Assembly: GCA_002084545.1 (NCBI GenBank)
Contig: NBLJ01000023.1
Span: 1-51,275 of the forward strand
Reading direction: 5' to 3'
Source of the DNA: Desulfobacteraceae bacterium 4572_123
Lineage (GTDB): Bacteria > Desulfobacterota > Desulfobacteria > Desulfobacterales > 4572-123
DNA: 51,275 nt
Shown here: in pieces, positions 1 through 7,286 of the stretch
Position numbering within the stretch: position 1 is the first letter of the stretch
Layout: each line of letters starts with the position of its first letter
Made by a program: the position numbers and the translations under genes
The notes under the pieces: model-generated
What the model was told of the DNA's origin: nothing
Seen by the model: the letters and a program-made list of their open reading frames with translations, nothing else
The model's database searches: none

Positions 1-582
1 GGAAATGTGGTAAAGGAAATTACATACGATACATTTGGATACATCCTGACCGACACCAACCCGTCCTTTGAAATCCCCATCGGCTTTGCCGGTGGCCTTC
101 ATGATCGGGACACCGGTCTGGTACGATTCGGGTACAGGGATTACGATCCGGATGTGGGGCGCTGGACTGCTAAAGATCCCATTGACTTTGCAGGAGGGGA
201 TACGGATCTTTATGGGTATGTCCTGAATGATCCGGTTAATTGGATTGATCCTTGGGGACTAAGAGATTTAGGCCAGCAAATTGCTGGACAAGTACGTTGG
301 TATTTGTTTGCTGGGGATTTAGGGAAACATCCCGGTCATATTATTCATATTGATAGAACTCCTACACCTCCTGGTTTTACAACAGCATCTTCTTTTGTAA
401 TTGGAGTTGGCGTAGGAATGTTTACCGGGCCAGAAGGCGCTGTCGCTACATTCTGGGCAACCCAAACTTTATTTGGTCTGTGGTTTGATCAACCTATCAG
501 CGATCCTTATATTGGTTTTGAATTTATTAATGTTCCAGAAGCTGATGCGCCAATGGAAAATTCCGGGAGACCTTGTAAATAG
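1..582 (+). CDS. RHS-repeat protein, C-terminal end with variable toxin tail (5' partial)
   Basis: The reading frame is open to the left edge, so the GTG at 7 is probably internal and this is the tail of a large RHS/YD-repeat protein. The RHS-associated core is clear: [20 protein letters not shown] at about residues 37-56, then [18 protein letters not shown] at about 68-85. In this family the core ends at the DPxGL motif, and what follows is an exchangeable toxin domain released inside the shell and delivered to competitors. Here the tail is about 106 residues. It has a hydrophobic glycine-rich stretch (about residues 130-160) and a Cys two residues from the C-terminus. I recognise no nuclease or protease motif in it. 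The small membrane-protein gene 40 nt downstream is in the usual position of an immunity gene. The frame ends in TAG. The RHS assignment is firm; the toxin activity is unknown. Confidence 0.85.
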   Translation, partial: GNVVKEITYDTFGYILTDTNPSFEIPIGFAGGLHDRDTGLVRFGYRDYDPDVGRWTAKDPIDFAGGDTDLYGYVLNDPVNWIDPWGLRDLGQQIAGQVRWYLFAGDLGKHPGHIIHIDRTPTPPGFTTASSFVIGVGVGMFTGPEGAVATFWATQTLFGLWFDQPISDPYIGFEFINVPEADAPMENSGRPCK

Positions 583-622
583 TTAATCGTTTTATATAGC
601 TATTAATTGGGGAGAATAAAAT

Positions 623-856
623 ATGACGGGTATTCTTATACTTTTCTGCATTTCAATGTTTATATTGTTTATTGCTTATCAAATATTAAAATATCGGAGA
701 ACCTTTTGGTTTGCACCAACTATTATCGGCTTTAAAAATCGAAAAAAAATGTCTACTAAGCTTACAGCACAATTGATTGGTATACCTGCTTTAGTGTTTG
801 GAAGTTTAATATTTATTTTGGCTTTGAAGTCTCTAATTGGCTATTTGCATAAATAG
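623..856 (+). CDS. Small two-helix membrane protein, candidate immunity protein for the RHS tail
   Basis: A 77-residue protein with a good ribosome binding site (GGGGAG about 8 nt before ATG). It has two predicted membrane segments, at about residues 3-20 and 49-72, separated by a basic loop (KYRR, RKKMSTK). I do not recognise the family. It directly follows the RHS toxin tail on the same strand, which is where cognate immunity genes lie, so an immunity role is inferred from position only. A membrane immunity protein would fit a toxin acting at the membrane. The insertion sequence begins at 850, so the last codon and the TAG stop lie inside its left inverted repeat. If the element (850-2527) is removed in silico, the frame reads CAA TAG, so the insertion appears to change only the last one or two residues. 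Confidence 0.5.
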   Translation: MTGILILFCISMFILFIAYQILKYRRTFWFAPTIIGFKNRKKMSTKLTAQLIGIPALVFGSLIFILALKSLIGYLHK

Positions 857-2527
857 TGCCTGGCCGAAAAGTGATAAACGCTTAAATTTCGATAGATTAG
901 GTTTTAAAAAGTAAAACGAAGATATTGAAAAAACAGAACAAAACGACATTTGCAGATTTTGCAAAATCAGCAGTTCAAACCCAAAAATGAAAAATCTTCG
1001 TTTTCCAGCATTGAATTAGATCTGCGTTCTCGGGATGAAATTCCGCAACTATTGGCAGGCCTGCAGGCCATTTACGCGAATCGTAAAACCCGCAACAAGG
1101 TATTTGCAATTTTGGAAGATATTATTCCAGATAACACTGATGCAGGAAATGGCAGACCCGGCATGGATTTGTGGTCGATTTTGGTATTAGGCACATTGCG
1201 CCTGAACTGCAACTGGGACTACGATAAAGTGTTGGAAATCGCCAACAACCATAAAACAGTGCGAGATTTTTTAGGCCATACCATTTATGAGTTCGATCAA
1301 AGATATGCGCTGCAGACGTTAAAGGATAATGTTTCGTTGTTTACCCCGCAGCATCTGGAACAGATCAACCAGGTTGTGGTAGAGGTCGGACATAAATTGT
1401 TGGGCTATGATGGACGTTCCTTAAAAGGCCGGTGTGATTCTTTCGTGTTGGAAACAAACGTGCATTATCCCACAGATATTAATTTGCTTTGGGATGCGAT
1501 ACGAAAAATCATTACGCTGATTGCCGCCGAATTCGATACGCAGGAGATTACCCAATGGCGCCAGAGCAAATATATTTTGCGTAAAATCAAAAAATTGTTT
1601 ACCCGGGCACGCAGACTCAAACGGTCCAATTCAAAAAAAGAAAAACGCAAGGCTGAAAAAGAGCAGCAAATTATTCAGGCTCACCAGCAATATGTTGATT
1701 TGGCGCGGCTTTATATTGAACGCGCCAGATTTGATATCGGTTTTTTAAAACGATCAGGTATCTCCAACATAGCTCAATTGATGGTCATTGAGCATTTTAT
1801 CATGCATGCCGAACGTCAGATCGATCAAATCTTACGCAGAGTGGTCAATGGTGAAAAAATCGCACACAGTGAAAAGGTATTCTCTTTGTTTGAAGAACAT
1901 ACCGAATGGATCAGCAAAGGCAAAGCCGGTGTGCCACAGGAATTGGGATTAAAGGTTTGTATCCTCGAAGATCAGTACGGTTTTATTCTCCACCATCATG
2001 TTATGGAGCATCAAACCGATGATCAAGTCGCGGTGACCATGGTGGCCGATGCCAAAAAAAAGCATGGGGGACTTACCAGTTGCAGTTTCGATAAGGGATT
2101 TCATAGCCCAAAGAATCAAGAAGATCTTAAACCGTTATTGGATCAAGTGGTGCTTCCTCGAAAAGGTAGGCTATCTAAAAAGGCCGGAGAAATAGAATAT
2201 TCAGAGGATTTTATCCAGGCGCGGCATAAGCATTCGGCGGTTGAATCGGCAATAAATGCATTGGAAAATCATGGTTTGGATCGTTGCCGCGATCATGGCC
2301 TTGAGGGTTTTAAACGATATGTCGCGTTAGCGGTATTATCCCGAAACATCCAAATATTAGGGGCCAAATTGCAAAAACGGGCACTTAAAAAATTGCAACG
2401 TCGTAAAAAAAAGGAAGTTAACTCATACCGGTTAGCAGCATAAAGCGACTAACCAAAATATAGAAAACCGGAATGGGCCTGGCAAGCCAGCCCAGAACAA
2501 CAAAGGTTTTCGTTCGGGCACTATTTA
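850..2527. mobile_element. Insertion sequence, ISNCY-like, about 1.68 kb
   Basis: The element is defined by imperfect 21-bp terminal inverted repeats. The left end at 850-870 reads TAAATAGTGCC then TGGCCGAAAA. The complement of the right end at 2507-2527 reads TAAATAGTGCC then CGAACGAAAA. The outer 11 bp are identical and 18 of 21 match overall. It carries one transposase gene. I see no convincing target-site duplication: the flanks are TTTGCA on the left and ATAGAT on the right. The true boundary could be a few bases inside, because the AAATA/TATTT outer part might be target sequence. It separates the RHS/immunity pair from the ferredoxin-molybdoenzyme genes. Confidence 0.75.
950..2443 (+). 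CDS. DDE transposase, ISNCY-like
   Basis: A 497-residue transposase filling the insertion sequence. The N-terminal part contains the GRPGMDLWSILVLGTLRL segment typical of ISNCY-type transposases. Candidate catalytic acidic residues lie in the block around CDSFVLETNVHYPTD (residues about 163-177), in SCSFDKGFHS (about 376-385), and in the C-terminal AVESAINALENHGLDR, which supplies the Glu. A long basic coiled segment (about 200-270) separates the first two blocks. The start is TTG at 950, because an in-frame TGA at 926 closes the frame upstream and there is no ATG before residue 66. The frame is full length with no disruption, so the element could be active. The family name is recalled from motifs and not computed. 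Confidence 0.85.
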   Translation: MQILQNQQFKPKNEKSSFSSIELDLRSRDEIPQLLAGLQAIYANRKTRNKVFAILEDIIPDNTDAGNGRPGMDLWSILVLGTLRLNCNWDYDKVLEIANNHKTVRDFLGHTIYEFDQRYALQTLKDNVSLFTPQHLEQINQVVVEVGHKLLGYDGRSLKGRCDSFVLETNVHYPTDINLLWDAIRKIITLIAAEFDTQEITQWRQSKYILRKIKKLFTRARRLKRSNSKKEKRKAEKEQQIIQAHQQYVDLARLYIERARFDIGFLKRSGISNIAQLMVIEHFIMHAERQIDQILRRVVNGEKIAHSEKVFSLFEEHTEWISKGKAGVPQELGLKVCILEDQYGFILHHHVMEHQTDDQVAVTMVADAKKKHGGLTSCSFDKGFHSPKNQEDLKPLLDQVVLPRKGRLSKKAGEIEYSEDFIQARHKHSAVESAINALENHGLDRCRDHGLEGFKRYVALAVLSRNIQILGAKLQKRALKKLQRRKKKEVNSYRLAA

Positions 2528-2564
2528 ATAGATGCCATATGACAAACTCCCATGAGGTATTCAT

Positions 2565-3056
2565 ATGAAAATCGTTTTCGTGGAACAGGACCGCTGCTTT
2601 GGCTGTCGTCATTGTGAACGGGCCTGTGCTTATCAGAGAAGTGGAGACTTTCATCCTTTGGATGCCAATATACGGGTGGCTGTGGACTCCGGGGAGATGA
2701 CACTTTCAAATATAACCTGTTTCCAGTGCGAAACCGCCTATTGCATGGAGGTGTGTCCGACAGAGGCCATCAGCCTTGATCCTGCTACAGGCGCCAAAGT
2801 GGTGAATGCGGACAGGTGCATCGGCTGCCGCATGTGCGTGATGGCCTGTCCTTTCGGAAACATGCATTTTGATACCCGGAGACGTATTTCGCACAAATGT
2901 GATCTGTGCGGGGGGGAACCGCGCTGCGTGGAATTCTGCATGGCCGGAGCATTGCACTATGCCGATATCAATGAACTGGCCGAGATCAAGCGCCGGCATG
3001 CGGACCGCAAATTGAAAATTTATGCCATGGCGGAACAGGGAGAGGTGGAAAAATGA
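2565..3056 (+). CDS. Four-cluster 4Fe-4S ferredoxin subunit
   Basis: A 163-residue HycB/CooF/DmsB-type electron-transfer protein with four cysteine groups: CFGCRHCERAC at the N-terminus, CFQC...CMEVCP near residue 50, CIGCRMCVMACP near 86, and CDLCGGEPRCVEFC near 110. Each can hold a cubane cluster. No signal peptide or membrane segment is visible, so it should be cytoplasmic. Its stop overlaps the start of the molybdopterin oxidoreductase (ATGA at 3053-3056), so the two are translationally coupled and the ferredoxin is probably its electron partner. That oxidoreductase is broken, so this subunit may now be orphaned. The first gene downstream of the insertion sequence, it has only a modest ribosome site (GAGG, about 10 nt before ATG). 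Confidence 0.85.
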   Translation: MKIVFVEQDRCFGCRHCERACAYQRSGDFHPLDANIRVAVDSGEMTLSNITCFQCETAYCMEVCPTEAISLDPATGAKVVNADRCIGCRMCVMACPFGNMHFDTRRRISHKCDLCGGEPRCVEFCMAGALHYADINELAEIKRRHADRKLKIYAMAEQGEVEK

Positions 3057-4970
3057 AAGCCGACGCCATTGTACAAAACGGAATTGTCAAAACACTTTGC
3101 CGCATGTGCGATACCCGCTGCGGTACCGGGGTTTATCTGCGCGACGGGATCATGGTGGACATCCGTCCTAATGAAGATAATCCAGTCAACAAAGGACGCA
3201 TGTGCAACCGGGGCGTTGCGGCCATTGACCTGTTCTATCATCCGGACCGGATACTGAAACCACGAAAGCGGCTCAGCGACGGAAATTTCAGCGAAATCTC
3301 CTGGGACCAGGCCATGGATGAAATCAGCGCAAGGATGCTGAAAATTAAAAAAACATATGGTGCCCGCGCAATAGCGGCCTGGAAAGGTGAAGCCCTGGGC
3401 TTTTTCCAGCAGGAAGAAGATCGTGTTGATGGCCACGAATCCGCCGGTCTGTCACATGCCGTTCATGTCGGAGATGGCCGACGCGATTCAAAGAGGTGCC
3501 AAGCTGGTGGTGGTGGATACGCGGTTTAATCCCATCGCCTGCAAAGCCGACATCTTTGCCCGTCCCCGCACCGGAACCGACGGGGCACTTTTGTGGGGCC
3601 TGGCGCGGTATCTGATTAAGACCAGCAATTATGATCGGGAACTTGTCGAAAAATATGCCGTCGGGTTTGACCGCTTTGCCGAATATGCCCGCCGATTTAC
3701 CCCTGAACGGGTGGCCATGGAGACCGGTATGGATGAGGGGACCGTGGTGCAAATCGGAGAATTGATCGCCCGGAACAGACCCCGGGTGATCTTTTATCCC
3801 GGTGCCGGCCTGGAACATCAGGAAAACGGGGTCAACACCATTCGGGTCATGACGGCCCTGATGTGCCTGTGCGGCGCCCTGGATATTCCGGGGGGGCTGG
3901 TATTGAACGAAAGCCTGGGCCGGCGCAGTCTGACCCTGTATGGCGAGATACCCCTGATGGATCAAAAACCCATCGGTGCCGATCGTTTCCCTGCGCTTTA
4001 CGATCTGCGTAAAGAATGTCACACCATGACCGCCATGGACTATATCCTTGGCAATGGAGAATATCCCCTGCGGGGAATTGTGATGACCGGTGCCAACCCG
4101 GCGGTGAGCAATCCCAATCTTACCAAGGTTATCAAAGCCCTGTCCAGTCTGGATCTTCTGGTGGTCAATGACTTTTTCATGACCCGAACGGCCCAACTGG
4201 CCGATTATGTTCTGCCGGCGGCCACCTTTCTGGAACGATCGGAACTGCACTGCTATTCCAAATACCAGCATGTGGCCCTGTCGCGTAAAATTTTCGACAT
4301 TCCCGGGGTACACGACGACTACACAATGTGGAAGGCCCTGGCCGACCGCCTGGGATTCGGTGAAAAATATTTTTCCTGGAAGGATGAAGAGGCTGTCAAT
4401 CGCTGGTTGCTGGAGCCCACCGGCATCACCCTGGAGCAATTGAAAAAACATCCCGGGGGATTGCGTTACAAACCCCAGCGTTACAAAAAATACCCGGCTG
4501 AACCTTTGCCGACGCCTACCGGTAAAGTTGAATTCACCTCCGATTACCTGAAAGAGCGGGGACTGCCGGAAATACCCGAATATGTGCGGCCCCGCTATCC
4601 TGGTCAGCAGGAGCAGTACCCGCTGGTGCTTCAGTCCGGCGCGCGCAAGCCGCTTTTGTATCATTCGCGCAATCAAAACATCCCGCGCTTTCGCACCGAG
4701 TTCCCCCGTGCCCAGGTGGAGATTCACCCGGACACCGCCGCCGGATTGGGTATCATAAATGGGGATCGGGTCAAGATCTCTTCAAAGATCGGGTCCGTGG
4801 AGGTGGAAGCCCTGGTGGTGGGGGCCAACGATATTCCGCCTGAAGTTCTGGAACTCTACCATGGATGGGAACACGGACGCGTCAACTGGGTGACCTTTGA
4901 CCGGCACTGTGATCCCATCAGCGGATTTCCGCCCCACAAGGCCACACCGGTGAGGATAGAAAAAGCGTAA
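3053..4970 (+). pseudogene. Molybdopterin oxidoreductase, disrupted by internal deletion and frameshift
   Basis: Two overlapping frames together make one MopB-family protein. The first (3053-3529) has the N-terminal 4Fe-4S domain (CRMCDTRCG and a fourth Cys in KGRMCNRG) and stays similar to the family as far as EALGFFQQEE. The second frame, +1 relative, resumes near 3420 with VLMATNPPVCHMPFM and continues through the molybdopterin domains to a normal C-terminus (VNWVTFDRHCDPISGFP). The junction is not a simple slip. Family members normally have about 45 extra residues between these two points, a stretch expected to carry the metal-ligand residue. The missing DNA is therefore roughly 130-150 bp and not a multiple of three. 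The enzyme resembles the acetylene-hydratase/thiosulfate-reductase-like branch, and its substrate is unknown. The deletion may be real or an assembly gap. Confidence 0.75.
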
Positions 4971-5023
4971 CCGATGAATAGCCTTGAGGGGTAATTAGAA
5001 AATTGGATCTGTATTTCATCCGC

Positions 5024-5052
5024 GATGTATCATCAACCTTTGATGATGCATC
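5024..5052. terminator. Stem-loop between convergent molybdoenzyme and mtbB genes
   Basis: GATGTATCATCAA (5024-5036) pairs with TTGATGATGCATC (5040-5052) across a three-base loop, with one wobble in 13 pairs. The right arm includes the first bases of the mtbB stop codon (5051-5053). There is no U-tract on either strand, so a terminator role is possible but it could equally be a 3'-end processing hairpin. Confidence 0.45.
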
Positions 5053-6442
5053 AGATGTCGCGTTCCACTTTTTCTTTAAAAATGTTTACCGCATTGATGT
5101 CAATGTCCAGAAGTTTGGCAATCCGGAACTTGGCGTCTATCCCCTTGGCCACACCCGGGGCCTCATTGACACGGCCGATATCCAGATCTTCCCTCAGTTC
5201 ATTCATTACCACCGGATCTGCAATATCCGCCACATCGATATGCAGTTTATCAGCGACATGTTTTTTGGCTGCGTCAATTTTCATCGAGCCATTGAGCTGC
5301 ATACGCGCTACCAGATCTCCGGCAGTGCGTATTCCGCCCATTCCCGATGCGTTTGCATGCGCAGCGTGCATTCCGCAAGGATCTCCGACACCCACCTACA
5401 ACCCGTCCAGTTTGCAAATTTCCACATGGGCCTTCGAGGCTCTTGAAACAGCATCTATGGGGGGCGTAAGGGCCAGGGGAACGCCGCCGACCCCCATTCC
5501 CAGACAGGCATGTACGGGAATTTCAGCCACATCCGCACAGGCTTTGGTCCAGGTGACGGAACGTGCAAGGTTCCAGGGCACGGATGAGTTGGTGACTATA
5601 TTAATGGCCGGTCCGAAAATGTTGACACCTGCTTCCTGGGCAAGTTTGATCTGCTGGTGTGGATAGAGGCCGGCCAGACGGACTCCGTTATATTCAATCT
5701 CTCCATGCATACCTAAAACGAATTCCGCGGCCATGCCCATCTGGATTCCCATGGCGGGATATTTTTTTCTGAGGATTTCCACCGCCTTGAGTGATGCGTA
5801 AAATTCCGCATCCCCGGCCGCCGCCGTAGTGTCAAAGTTGATACCGTCAGCGCCGGATTCATACATTTCACTGCCCACATAGACCATGTCCTCTATTGCA
5901 TAGCCGGCGGCGGCTTCATAAGATTCACGGGCTTCGGCGATTTTCCCGCTGGGGAGAAGGTCCGCCGGATTCGGACACGGACCGTCAGGCTGACTGTAGA
6001 GTCCCAGGTTCGGCATGGCCCCATAGAGAAGCGGCGGGATGGTGATCAGAACCGCCTGCTCCATAATCGGTTTTTCAAAAGGAATAATCGGCTTGACCGG
6101 TTTATAGCTGTAGTCAATGTGAGCCAGTTCCAGGGTGTCCGCCCCCAGAGCCCTTTCACAGACCTGCAGGGACTGGATTTTACTGGCTGAAATCTGGGCC
6201 CGCTTGATTTTGGTATTAAGGCTGTCGTAGGTAAGAACGACCTCATTGCCGTCATCAACCCCCACCATTCGATATGGACAGGCAAAAATTTCAAAAAGCT
6301 GTCTCAGATCGTCTTCGGTAAGCGGCTCAACGCCTGCGCGGTCCGCCGCATCCAGGGTTCCTTCCTCCAGGTCTTGGCGGACTTCGGCTTCGCTCATTTC
6401 GATCTTGAAGCCGTCTCCCATTCGTGTTTTAATTTTTCCCAT
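5051..6442 (-). CDS. mtbB: Dimethylamine methyltransferase MtbB, pyrrolysine-containing (in-frame UAG)
   Basis: Read through the UAG at 5396-5398, this is one 463-residue protein, close to the usual MtbB length. The part before the codon is 348 residues (ending VEICKLDGL) and the part after is 114 residues (VGVGDPCGMHAAHANASGMG and onward), in the same frame with no gap. Both halves look like MtbB, and pyrrolysine in archaeal MtbB lies at an equivalent site. The enzyme moves a methyl group from dimethylamine to its cognate corrinoid protein (MtbC). Pyrrolysine binds the substrate amine in the active site. The start at 6442 has a strong AAGGAGG site 6 nt upstream. The gene stands alone: no corrinoid protein gene is adjacent. 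A conventional reading would call it two truncated genes, which is almost certainly wrong. Confidence 0.92.
5396..5398 (-). other. In-frame amber codon read as pyrrolysine (MtbB residue 349)
   Basis: The complement reads GAC GGG TTG TAG GTG GGT GTC, that is D-G-L-amber-V-G-V. Conserved MtbB sequence continues on both sides in one frame. Decoding would need tRNA-Pyl and the pyrrolysyl-tRNA synthetase from elsewhere in the genome, since neither is in the window. Confidence 0.9.
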
Positions 6443-6470
6443 GTTGCCTCCTTGTTAAAGAGCGTTTTTT

Positions 6471-6517
6471 TTCACATGACATGAATTCCCCCCTATATGT
6501 GAACCGCTCAAATTCAC
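6471..6517. promoter_or_regulatory. Nested inverted repeats upstream of mtbB
   Basis: TTCACAT (6471-6477) is mirrored by ATGTGAA (6497-6503), and the same GTGAA (6499-6503) also faces TTCAC (6513-6517) nine bases further on. They lie 30-75 bp before the mtbB start, where an operator would be expected. The regulator is unknown and the arms are short, so chance is possible. Confidence 0.3.
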
Positions 6518-6532
6518 AAAAGAGAGGTTTTC

Positions 6533-6613
6533 ATGAACAAAATTCCAAGTTTAAGCCACAGCTATCGGGAACGCTATGTTGCGCTGCCTGATAAAACTTT
6601 TGTCTTTTTTTAA
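6533..6613 (+). CDS. 26-codon ORF of unknown status
   Basis: This frame has a good ribosome site (AGAGAGG, about 6 nt before ATG) and would encode a 26-residue peptide starting MNKIPSLSHSYRERYVALPD. It points rightward in the gap between mtbB and the Lrp gene, opposite to both. It could be the 5' stub of a deleted gene, because a healthy start followed by a very short frame fits the deletion scars seen elsewhere in this window. It could also be chance. No family recognised. Confidence 0.25.
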   Translation: MNKIPSLSHSYRERYVALPDKTFVFF

Positions 6614-6617
6614 ATAT

Positions 6618-7112
6618 CTACTCCCCATCCAGTGCAGTCCCCCAGTCGTATCGCCGCTTGATAAAATCCAGAATCAGGGAGGTGTCGATTTTGATGACAC
6701 CCTCTATTTTGCTGATCTGTTCAAAAATCAAGGTATTGAAATCAGCCAGGGACTTGACGATAAATTCGGCTTCAATACCTGTGGTTGCCCCTGTTGTCTG
6801 GACAACAAACCACAGGGCTTTTATTTCTTTCAATTTTTTAACGATATCTTCTTTTTTGCCGATATCTATATGCATCCTGATTTGTCCTACAATCTTAAAA
6901 CCCAGCTTGATGGGGTTGCTTACGGCGACAATCTGAATGGTTTCGTTTTTAATTAACCGGTTCAGGCGTGTTCGAACGGTTCCCTCCGAAATACCCATTT
7001 TTTTTGCGATATCGGTATTTGGAATGCGACCGTCCTTTTGCAGCAGCTTAATAATTTCGCAATCCACCAGGTCCGGTATTTTATTATTTTTCTTGAATTT
7101 GTTTGTCTCCAT
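6618..7112 (-). CDS. Lrp/AsnC-family transcription regulator
   Basis: A 164-residue protein with the two-domain Lrp/AsnC plan. An N-terminal helix-turn-helix (about residues 15-65) contains DGRIPNTDIAKKMGISEGTV, a typical AsnC HTH. A C-terminal RAM ligand-binding domain (about 75-155) includes GQIRMHIDIGKKEDIVKKL and TTGATTGIEAEF. Proteins of this type usually sense amino acids and often regulate the adjacent divergent gene. Here that is the semialdehyde dehydrogenase at 7287, whose promoter region holds a clear inverted repeat. The ligand might be beta-alanine, beta-aminoisobutyrate or another pathway intermediate, but this is inference. The gene ends in TAG. Confidence 0.9.
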   Translation of the reverse strand: METNKFKKNNKIPDLVDCEIIKLLQKDGRIPNTDIAKKMGISEGTVRTRLNRLIKNETIQIVAVSNPIKLGFKIVGQIRMHIDIGKKEDIVKKLKEIKALWFVVQTTGATTGIEAEFIVKSLADFNTLIFEQISKIEGVIKIDTSLILDFIKRRYDWGTALDGE

Positions 7113-7154
7113 TAATATTTCTCATTTTTTAACGTTTGTATAGATATTTTTTTC

Positions 7155-7183
7155 TTGACATCGTAATTATCAGAGTTTATTCA
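7155..7183 (+). promoter_or_regulatory. Candidate sigma-70 promoter for the semialdehyde dehydrogenase gene
   Basis: TTGACA (7155-7160) and TATTCA (7178-7183) are separated by 17 bp. They sit about 100 bp before the start codon at 7287 in an AT-rich divergent control region. The -35 box is perfect and the -10 weak, which would suit an activated promoter. Confidence 0.45.
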
Positions 7184-7226
7184 ATAGAAAATTCGATAAA
7201 AATATTTCTAAAGAACATTATTATAT

Positions 7227-7251
7227 TTTTTCGTATAAATCAAACGAAAAA
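7227..7251. promoter_or_regulatory. Inverted repeat, candidate Lrp-type operator
   Basis: TTTTTCGT (7227-7234) and ACGAAAAA (7244-7251) form a perfect 8-bp dyad with a 9-bp AT-rich spacer, a layout similar to Lrp/AsnC sites. It lies between the Lrp gene and the dehydrogenase gene, downstream of the candidate promoter, where binding would be expected to block transcription. Confidence 0.45.
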
Positions 7252-7286
7252 TTAACAAAAACCGTAAAAAAAGGAGGCTGTGTAAA

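Noticed and set aside
3387-3529. Pyrrolysine read-through as explanation for the broken molybdoenzyme
   Set aside because: The first frame ends in TAA and the continuation is in another frame, so amber decoding cannot join them; a deletion plus frameshift fits better.
3345-4727. Long leftward frame of 460 codons opposite the molybdopterin oxidoreductase
   Set aside because: Composition is that of an antisense shadow (His, Gly, Gln and Phe rich), with no domain; the rightward frames carry the recognisable protein.
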